NCBI RefSeq assembly: GCF_001039355.2
Contig: NW_019775720.1
Span: 179,566 to 231,868, forward strand
Length of the DNA: 52,303 nt
DNA from: Lingula anatina
Lineage: Eukaryota; Brachiopoda; Lingulata; Lingulida; Lingulidae
Direction: 5' to 3'
Positions 43,071 through 52,303 of the stretch are shown one piece after another. The translations under genes were made by a program, and so were the position numbers. How positions within the stretch are numbered: the stretch's first letter is position 1; every line of letters begins with the position of its first letter. The notes under the pieces were generated by a model. That model was not told the origin of the DNA, did not search any database, and saw only the letters and a list, made by a program, of their open reading frames with translations.

Positions 43071-46000
43071 GAATGATCTCCCTCCCTCTCTCTCTCTCTC
43101 TCACCCTGTATGAACTTAAGTAAACAAACACAGGCTTTTAATACTGCCTCTCTGCAGGTACCCTATGTCTTATTAATCCAGGCCAGATTAATTCTGTCTC
43201 TTGAAGTGAGTTCGTGTATCTTGTATTTATCTCTTCCCCAGGTGGAGTTTTCTTTGACTAGGGGGCTGCAAAAGGACTTTGACCCCAAAAATTGGTCTAC
43301 ACTTTAAGACCATATTTTTAGCCTACTTGGACATAAGATAGATCAATACTTACTTAATTAGACTGAATTTCTATTTAGCTGAAGTAGACTTATTTTTTAT
43401 CTCAAAGTTTAGGCCAATATGAGATTAAAGATCTTTTAGGAAACATGAGGGCCCTTAGATCGACAAAAGTGCTTTGCAAAGGGTTTTTGTGATGAGACAG
43501 AATGGGTCTGTATTCTTCCTTAACCTCAAGCAGTATTATAAATAAACAAGGTGAAGCTTTGTTAACTCTGTATAAAGGTAAGACTTGTATTTTAAGCTAG
43601 CAACTGCAACTTGATTCTTCTTCACACTTAACATACAATCTTCGGGCTTCCTAGTTCAGTTGCAGCATAAAGCTTTCCATGGTTATATAACTTGATCCAG
43701 GGTGTACAAAATCTAACCTTGTTTATCTATAAGACTATACCTGGATCCACATTAAATTACGCCTCTCTGAAAAAGACTGCATTTTCTTGAGGCTCTTGTC
43801 GAAACAAGCACTGAGAATAAAAAGTCCTTCAGTTTCACTTATCCCAACCTTTGCAATATCTCCGTTCCTAATACCCCAATATCATTCTACAATTTCCTAG
43901 GGCTTAATAACTGAGCTCTTTGGGCTTTCTTCTAAGCAACAATACCTTTAATATCCTGTGTGCTTCCTTCAAAAAACAGTTCTATCTCTGAAGATATATA
44001 ATATATATTTTTTGCCTTAGCTGAACAATATTGTTTACATCCTCAGTGGGCAAATAAAACAAGGCCCTGATCCCTCCATTTCCATTGTGAGTTTACACAC
44101 ACACTTCAAATCTTTTCAATAATCCAGGTCCATTATCCAAATACAACGCAATAATTCCTGTAATCACGGCAGAATATATTGCCTTGGGCTGTGTGTTTAC
44201 TCCAGGTAAAGTTCAATCTTGTCATTCCCTGTAAATTAAAGGCGCTGACTATGTAGCTAGTCAAATAGCCTCTCCTCTGGCAAAAACACTAAACAACACG
44301 CATAACCAAGATTGCAAATGCTTCCTCTAACATATCATACTGAAGATACTCATTAACCAAAGCTTTAATTATTCCTCATAACTACAACCACGGAACCTTT
44401 CCCGATGCAGCGCAAAACATGCAGCTGAAATAGTAAAGCTCCTTTGGTGAACACCGAGAGGTATTTCCCCTGCTAAGATATATACTGCAGGTACGGAATT
44501 TTTTCTCCTAGGGCAGCTGACATTTACAGGAGATCCCTCCAGCTCCAATTAAACATGCATGTGTGTATAGGTACATCTAGCCCTGACTTCTTGTGTGTAT
44601 TCCTCTAGCTCTAAAGTAACAGCGCCAAGGTAAACAAATCCCTAACGCTGGCCTCGCCCTCACTGTCCCCATTACCTTGGGCCTTCCAGGCCTAATATAC
44701 TGTGAAACAGAGGAATGTAATCTCTTAAAGCCCGCTACAACATGGCCATGGCCAGCAGGAAAGCTTAGTGTTTACGGTAATTGTTCTTTAGATTTGAACA
44801 AGATGAGTTAATACACCCCCTCAAAAAAATCTCTTTTTATTTGTTAGCATTATTTACAATGCTCAGCTGATGCTAAATTTTTAAGAAGTAAGTTGGGTTT
44901 GTGTCGGAAGTACATAGTTGTGAGTGTTTGAAAAAAAATACTAATAAAACTCAATAACTAAAATAATGAGCAAAAGTGCCTTCAAAAAATCAGAGCAATT
45001 ACCGTATTTCCGCCAATCAATATCTGTGATACATTTCATGTCTTGGCACTTCCTGGTGTTGCCGCAATTAGCGCCTTTTACATGATCTAATACTGGACTT
45101 GTTGCACACTACAGTACAGCTCACTGTTGGGTTCTCACAGCAAATTTCTTCTTGCCACATGCTATGAGTTAAGTAAAATATACTGCTGACCTACTTCATA
45201 CATTGACCATTATTTTCAATCTACATATATATATATACCACTATTTTTCATCCAACTACTATTATATAATATACCAGTATTATAAATCCACATTTAACAG
45301 TAATTTTGATCTAGGGGTACCATTATTTTCAACCACAGGTACCATAATTTTTAATCCACGTAAGCCTTTATTACAGTTTGCAAAGTACAAAACATGAAAA
45401 TATTCAATGTGCACTTTTAACCTTAAACACTATAAGAAAAACTCGGCATTTTTGCGTAGATTAACATTATCGGTAGTGACTCTGCCAAATATTTCTATCA
45501 TGTCTTTAATATATACCTGGATGCTCTCTTGTTTTAACTGTATTCTGCTGCTATGTTAATGTTTACCCCGAGAGTCACAGGTAACTGGCAAGTTACCTTT
45601 ATAAATAGTGGAAATTACAGAGGCATGCTGATAGAGTGAAAGTCACTGGAGAAACTCAGGGTATTTTTGACACTTTTACATATACTTATTCTGATATGAA
45701 GAGGTATATTTTGAAGATGATTTTCAAGTAATTAAAAATAATACAAGTATGTTGTACTTTATCCGCTCTAGCTTATTTTTCAATGCTAATACCAATTTAA
45801 GTTACTAGTATGCATTTTGCAGTCTTCAAACTGCAAATACTAATTTCCCTAAGTCAAAAAGGGGAAACAAATAATTTTTAAAATCAGTGTTCCTGTTGTT
45901 GTTTTTCCTTATGCCAAAATGATATCACTATCAATTTGCAAATAAGACATGCCCAGGTAATATTGTAATTTTAAAAATACCAAAATATTTAGTTTTAAAT

Positions 46001-48316
46001 ATTGGACCATAACTGGATTATTTTGGTCAAGTTTAGGTTTAATTTTGGTCGGAAAGATTTTTTTTTTTTTGGGCTTTATAGTTCCTTTTTTCTGGCACAG
46101 GACCCCTGTTATTAGCCAGAAGACCCTGCTGTTTTTTTTTTCCTTGAGCGTCTTCCACAAATATTTATCCTCATTTTCTGATGCCCATGGTTTAAAGAGT
46201 GCAGACTTTCCTAATCAAATTCTTAACAAGTTTCTAGTCATGCCATCTATGACTTTTGTTTATATATAAAATTGTTTTTTTTGTTACAGTTTGTAAATGT
46301 TTTAAAGCAGAAAGTGAAGTGTTTATGTGTATTTAATTCATCCAAATCAAAACCATCTTTTTCAGCTCTTCCAGAATGACTTAATGAATATGGTATTCAG
46401 TCTAGAAATTTGAATAACATGAACTGATAACCCCATACCCAAAGAAAAAAGTTTTGTGAGTAACATCTGGCAAAGTTAAACTGGCAACATGTCAGAATGT
46501 ATATTTTTGCAAGTGTCTAAAAATGATAAACTCTGAATAATGAAAAAAAATTGAAAAAAAAAGACATTTGACAATTGTAAGTAATCACAGGACAATCAGT
46601 TTAGATCTCTACATGTCTTTGGAAAACATGTTTTCTGGTTTTTATAGAACGTTCTTTTGGCTCCTAGCTGCAAGGGGTAATGTATCCAACTTTTATCAAT
46701 CTTAAAACCTAGTCAATTGTAGGTTGAAAAGGAATTGGAAACAAGGGAACCAAGTTGTCAACACAACTCTTTCTTAGAAATTTGAATCATTATGATAAAT
46801 TCTTTGTGATTTCTTTTTTTACGTCATATTTGTCATTTCTCTAAGTCTGTGGATGTAGAAGACATGTATTTATAGCATTCTCCCTTTGACTTGAGATTTC
46901 TTTTCAGTCCAAAACCTTATAATCCTAGCAGTAAGTAAGGACATAATATCTTCTTACTTTAAATTCTCACCACTTTAATACTTACCAGCGAAGCACTGAC
47001 GTCAGTTATAATCTTTGACACCTTGGTGAATGGCAAAATCACCCCATTTGACATAACACTTCCTCTAGTTTTTAATTTCCTGATACAATTAACGCCTTTA
47101 AATCATTTTGAATAAATGACGATGTTCTGAAGCAAAATGAATTTATTTCAGTTTTAACATCACCGCGGACTTTTGTTTTATATAGTCTTTTTATAGATTA
47201 GTCCATAGGGAGTATAAACACAAAGAAAGCCATAAACATACATTTATATATATATAAACATCATATAAAACCCCAGAGCAATAATTTCCTAAACTATTAT
47301 TGATATATTTCTATATAATATATTGACAATATTGATATGAAGTAATTTCCATGCTTTCTCCATTTAAAAATAAAATAGCAAATTCCTCTTTTTCAAAGAA
47401 GAAAACTGATCAGTCCGTGGCAAGAATTGGTGACAAATATGCCTTCATTTAATATCTTCTTAGTTGTAAAAATACCTTCTTCATGTTCTTAGGCCACTTA
47501 GTGACCACAGGATTTATCTACATTCTAATTCTACACAAAACCACTGAAAAGGTCGAATTACCACAATAAATCAATCATATTTATCCACCGCAGCCGAGTC
47601 TAATGTGTCCTTGCTTGGCGAAGACATACGAAACTGACATATTGGATTGGCCACAGAACCTAAATTTACACCACGTCATAGCAAAACTGGTGAAAAATAT
47701 CAATTCTTTTCTTAAACCAAGCCAAACTGAACTGTCTTCAGTGCTAAGCTGAAATCATTATCGTATCTTGGCACATTTTAGCATTAAGATATAGTAATTC
47801 TTGCCAGATGCTTACGTTTGGCCAGGCAGAATTAAAAAAAAAAGAACTATTTCAGCTACATGTAACTTCACAACTTGATAATGTAGACCGTTTTGGCTGA
47901 AATCATCTCTCTCTCTCCACATGTAAACAGGCTCCGAGACCTAAAGGTGAACTGAATGCATGCTGTTGCACTATAGTACAACAAATTTCAGCCATATGCT
48001 TAAAATATTCTAATTTGATTGCTTTAAAATGAAACCCTACTTTTGCTTAGTGCAGCACCAACTTTGTTAAAGCAAGAACAATATTTGCGAAAAAAATATC
48101 TTGCGAAAAAATCTTTCTTTTCCCCAAGGATAGGGTAAATAAGGACAACATGAACTGACTTATGAACTGAGTGACATCACTTCATCCACAGGAGCAACTA
48201 ATCCTTCAGATTATCTGGTGTATATATCTTGCTTCTAAATCACACATACTGAGGCAAACACTGCGTCACTGGCACTGAGAAAGATAATCCCGTCCAAGTC
48301 GACTGCCCTGAGTTTA

Positions 48317-48571
48317 AGGGACCATTCCCAGACCCTATCGCACTAACAGTGGATCGATCTATCTCCAAGGGGATTCTCACTAAATTGCAATCAACTTAAG
48401 CTGCTTAGATGTCTGTCATGCCTACTGAAGCTGCTAAGGGGTAATTAATTATCGTTTAGCAGCTTCAGTAGGCATGCCAGACATCTAAGCCACTTAAGCT
48501 GAAAGCAATTTAGCAAGAAACCCCTCGGAGATGGATTGATTCTGTTAGATCTATCTAGCTATGAGGACCCA
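48317..48571. mobile_element. Palindromic GATCGATC-family MITE
   Basis: A near-perfect central palindrome: gcttagatgtctgtcatgcc ... ggcatgccagacatctaagc, flanked by ttaagctg and cttaagct. The ends carry GGGACCATTCCC and GAGGACCC. Potential to form a long hairpin. Confidence 0.8.
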
Positions 48572-49757
48572 GAGTTGAAGTTTCACAGAGCCTGGCCTCT
48601 GCACACCTCATCGGAAAATCTCTCATCATTTTTACCTGTCTCCTTTGAACTATTTGCAAATATTCTGAGCAATTTTTTGCCGCAGGTTTTGCTAGATCAA
48701 GACCTTATGCTTGTTTATTTAGCTACCTTCCGATGTGTGGGCAAATTACATCATTTCTACATCAAGATTTTTTTTTTTTTTTGAATCCTTGTAGGAAATG
48801 ATATCCTGTCAGATCAATATAGTCGATGCCAAGATTTCTGACATTTACTAAGACATAAAAAGTGAACTTGTACCAAAACGGACGCTATGCATCTTTATAT
48901 AACATCTTGTAGAGTCTGATGTATTATTGATCCAAAATCTTTGCAATTTAAGGCTGCATGTTACCAAGACAAGGACTGAGCTCGTTTAAAGTACACTGCA
49001 ATAGGGGTTTGTCATCTACATGTAATCATTTCTAGTCTACGGATTTACATGCATTTATGCGCCATTTTATTACGAATAAGATCTGTATGCTTTTGCCAGG
49101 TCATGGGGTGCAAATGTTACAAAAGAAATTATATTTATAATCTCATGAGAAATTTAAACGATACATCATGTCTTGAGCAATAGAAGATAATCCAAAATAA
49201 TCTTTTTCCGAGAAGTAGTATGAAAAGATGTCAAGACTGAAACCAATTCTAAACCAGCACATCTGTTCTTAGGGAAGAAGTACTACCTGTAACACCCTAC
49301 AATATATATCTATCCCTTTGTTCTATTCCCCTCTACATAATAACATGCATTAGGCTGACTGTGTAACGATATTCTACACTTACTCATTTTTATCTACCTG
49401 GATATCATTTTTGAAATAAATCCACAGGAAGGTAACTCCAGAGCTCTCCCTGTTCTAATTTCTTCTAAATCATTTCTATTAATTTCATGATTCCAGGCGG
49501 GAAAGAAGGAAACACCCTCGATGGAAATTGTTTCCAATTCCTCAAAGATGTGACATGGGTGGTCTATTATGTCCAATTACCAGACAATCCAGGTGAAATT
49601 TATACCAAAGCTAGAAAAAAACAGTGTTCAGTTTCCCCAAAGAACATTCCCACATAAGAAGAAAAAAAAATTATCATCTGCATTTTCTTCTAGGGACTAA
49701 ATTTTTAAATAATGACCCAATAGTGGCAATACGTATCTGTGCCACTGCAAGTAAGAC

Positions 49758-49981
49758 TCCCTTCACATGAAAAATCTATTTTTCTAAAAATCTATTTTCT
49801 ATTCGCGGTATCTTGTGATCACTCCGAGCACAGCTGAGAATTAATTACAGCTTTGGAAGTAACTGGCTTGCGCTGCCAGTAATTATGCCGCAGGGTATTC
49901 AGGGCACAGACCGTGATCACAAGATACCGTGAATAGAAAATAGATTTTTAGAAAATAGACTTGTCATGTGAACAGAGCCTA
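49758..49981. mobile_element. Palindromic MITE, different family
   Basis: The left arm has tctaaaaatctattttctat then CGGTATCTTGTGATCAC. The right arm mirrors it as GTGATCACAAGATACCG then atagaaaatagatttttaga. Arms are about 65 bases; the middle is about 90 bases. Confidence 0.85.
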
Positions 49982-50191
49982 AGACCCCATTCCCAGAGAT
50001 TAGAACAATCTACTTTAGATCGTCCTAACTCCCTGGGGGTTCATGCTAAATAGCTGTCAGCTGACGGACATGAAAGTTAATTACCCCCTTACAGCTTGTA
50101 GTAGGCAGGATGGACATTTAAGCCAGATTATGTGACAGTAGACTCCCCGCAGGGATAGATCGATCTAAAAGCTCTGGGAATATGCCCTAAG
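49982..50191 (+). mobile_element. GATCGATC-family MITE (forward)
   Basis: Ends ACCCCATTCCCAGAGATTAG and CTCTGGGAATATGCCC. The interior holds ccttacagcttgtagtaggc. It abuts the previous element directly. Confidence 0.8.
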
Positions 50192-50286
50192 ACTCTTCAA
50201 AATCAAGATAGATACCTAAACCTGACAATTTCTATAGCTCAAGCATTCAGACATATAATGAAAATCATATCAAAAAAGCCACATAG

Positions 50287-50504
50287 GCTCTATTCCCATA
50301 GATTTTAGATCGATCTATCCCCGCGAGGAGTCTCACTAGATTACTTTCAGATAATCCGACTTAAATGTCCGTCCCGCCTACTACAAGCTGTAAGGAGGTA
50401 ATTAACTTTCGTGTCCGCCCGGCTGACAGCTATTTAAGGTGAACCCCCAGGGAGTTAGGTCGATCTAAAGTAGGTCGATCTAATCTATGGAAATGGGGTG
50501 ATAG
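50287..50504 (-). mobile_element. GATCGATC-family MITE (reverse orientation)
   Basis: Carries the same interior as 49982-50191 in the opposite direction (gcctactacaagctgtaagg). Ends are GCTCTATTCCCATAGATTTT and CTATGGAAATGGGGTG. Confidence 0.82.
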
Positions 50505-51403
50505 AAGACAATTTTTTTTATCTGCACTTTCTTCTAGGGTCTGACTTTATAAGTGATTACCCTATACATATCCATGGTTCCGCAACTGAAGTCAAAATCG
50601 AGAGATACATAAACTAAGTAAATTATAGAGGTCAAACACTCAGATTTACACAAAAAAGGGAAAAAAACATATTAAAAAGAGGGAGGTGTTAAAAATGCCT
50701 TAATGACACTTAACAGGGTTTGGTTATGTACTGTTAGCTTGCCAACTTTCAGCTTTGCCATTGTACGTAAATGCTAAGTTTAACTAGGTACCTTCGATAT
50801 TTTCCAATTTTCTTAGTGGTATAGATCTCAGAAAACCTCGACTCGACGTCTGGAACCAGTTAGAAGATAAACAACTATTCCATGGGAGAGAGTTATTATC
50901 TTAAAACATAATAAAACATAAGGTGATTATGGGAGAAGACTTTGGGATTTAAGAAATCAAAATTACTTTCATAAATTTCCCCGAGGAATCTGAAAAAAAA
51001 TCTTTCAGACATGATCCGCCCACCGCCATATTGATCTGGAGTATACAAGATACCACATGTACAAGGCTCTCTGACCTCCCAATTACCTGAAAAAGTCTCC
51101 ATTACCAGAAAACGTCTGCTGTTTTTAAAATCTTTCTCAAGGTAATCCAGGTAATCTCAGTGATCAAATCAGATTTTTTTTTTTTTTGGCAAGTCGAGCT
51201 AATCATTTTTCCCAGGTGACTTAACCTCAGCCATTTTGTTTTCATGAAACTTTCTTTTCAAAGATGACTTTGGCAAAAAAGAAAGAAGTAAGTTTTCAAT
51301 TTTTCTGAGTTAAAATAATAATAATAATAATACTTTTTTACTTAAATTGTTTTCAAATGGTACCTTGCAAATGATTTTCAAAAGTGCACAGGATTTAAGC
51401 CTG

Positions 51404-51613
51404 CCAGTCTAGGACAATCCTGTACAATTTCAGTCTGGGACAATCCTGTACAATTTCAGTCTGGGACAATCCTGTACAATTTCAGTCTGGGACAATCCTG
51501 TACAATTTCAGTCTGGGACAATCCTGTACAATTTCAGTCTGGGACAATCCTGTACAATTTCAGTCTGGGCCAATCCTGTATAATTTCAGTCTGGGACAAT
51601 CCTGTATAATTTC
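51404..51613. repeat. 26-bp tandem repeat, about 8 copies
   Basis: The unit contains cagtctgggacaatcctgta and caattt. Copies are nearly identical, with a few substitutions in the last ones. Confidence 0.95.
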
Positions 51614-52093
51614 GGCACGGCTGATACTGAGACACTTCATCATATATACTAGCAAACTTAAATATAACAGCTGGGAACCTGCCCACTACATTTTAAAAAT
51701 CCATAAAGTTTTCCTAACTGCCTTAGACCCACACAGTAATCATTTTACCACTGCTTTGGATAAATTATGGCAGATTATTTGATAAATTGGTAAACAGGGT
51801 TCAAAACTGTAATTTATCCCAAACCATGGTAAAACAGTAAGTAAATTGGTGGTAGATTTCTTTTTTCATCTAAAAAACCTTTTGAGTAATTTTTTTAGTG
51901 TGAGAAAAGAATATCTTACACTCTTACATAATTTTTTTTTTTTCTTTGGTAAATGGTTGACAAAATATTTTGCTAGTCTGCAAATCACATGTTCAACCTT
52001 GATAAATTAAGGTCAGTCGAAGTCTTTAAGCCTATTTATTTTTGTGGTATAAAATGTTCCTTTCACTTGCTCCAATAAGGGAATTTGGAAAAT

Positions 52094-52118
52094 GAGAGAG
52101 AGAGAGAGAGAGAGAGAA
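52094..52118. repeat. (AG)n microsatellite
   Basis: Dinucleotide run of about 25 bases. Confidence 0.93.
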
Positions 52119-52303
52119 ATATCACTAAATGTTCTACCAATGTCCATATTCAACCAATTCTCACCAAGAAAGACAATTGAACAACCTTTAATCCAAAAGC
52201 TACAGCACAAGCCTAAAGATGAGTGCTTTTTTTTCTTAAATTTTCTCATGCAAGTTACTGTCACCCTGAGCTTCAGAGATAACTTGCCACTAACCTCTTC
52301 ACT

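Larger units (their letters stand above)
40102..52303. other. Region upstream of arrestin start, no gene recognised
   Basis: No exon with recognisable homology. The near part must hold the arrestin 5' UTR and perhaps its promoter, but no TATA box or UTR splice pair could be assigned. The rest holds palindromic elements, microsatellites and a 26-bp tandem repeat. Confidence 0.55.

Noticed and set aside
49394-49576. Minus-strand 60-codon frame with fairly protein-like composition
   Set aside because: No family recognised, no clear splice-site pair, and nothing comparable beside it.
1-52303. CRISPR arrays, bacterial operons or phage genes
   Set aside because: The window is spliced eukaryotic DNA; the tandem repeats seen lack unique spacers.

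Overview
Eukaryotic genomic DNA: spliced genes with GT/AG introns, AT-rich introns and intergenic DNA, many simple repeats and short palindromic (MITE-like) elements, and N gaps from a draft assembly. Gene content (an arrestin, an ependymin-related secreted protein, a Golgi carbohydrate sulfotransferase and a FAM155/NALF-like protein) and a CAGGCCCGTAGCCAG-type repeat suggest a marine invertebrate such as a lancelet, hemichordate, echinoderm or mollusc. The species cannot be fixed from this window.

Layout. 1-3.4 kb: minus-strand 5' coding exon of a NALCN-channel auxiliary factor (NALF/FAM155/NLF-1 family). Its 5' half and upstream DNA also occur at 1-1289, across an N gap, which is most simply a false assembly duplication. 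3.4-8.7 kb: no gene seen, repeats only. 8.7-10.9 kb: plus-strand three-exon HNK-1/C4ST-type sulfotransferase, complete (357 aa). 11.5-14.2 kb: minus-strand five-exon ependymin-related secreted protein, complete (202 aa). 14.2-18.9 kb: repeats and the probable arrestin 3' UTR. 18.9-40.1 kb: minus-strand arrestin gene of the beta-arrestin type, 14 coding exons, about 428 aa, reconstructed exon by exon with consistent phases. 40.1-52.3 kb: no gene recognised; several palindromic MITEs and minisatellites.

Main finding. The arrestin gene has two alternative versions of one 73-nt exon (29177-29249 and 28047-28119). They share length and phase, so using both or neither breaks the frame. One version reads like vertebrate beta-arrestin ([20 protein letters not shown]). 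The other resembles visual arrestin more ([20 protein letters not shown]). The swapped segment corresponds to the C-domain strands that set receptor preference in vertebrate arrestins, so one gene could make two arrestins with different receptor choice by mutually exclusive splicing. An inverted-repeat set with two competing partners lies just downstream of the second exon's donor site.

A second apparent duplication (20893-22401 and 22403-23911) repeats arrestin exons 12 and 13. It abuts a single N inside the arm of a palindromic MITE and is probably an assembly error, although it would splice in frame.
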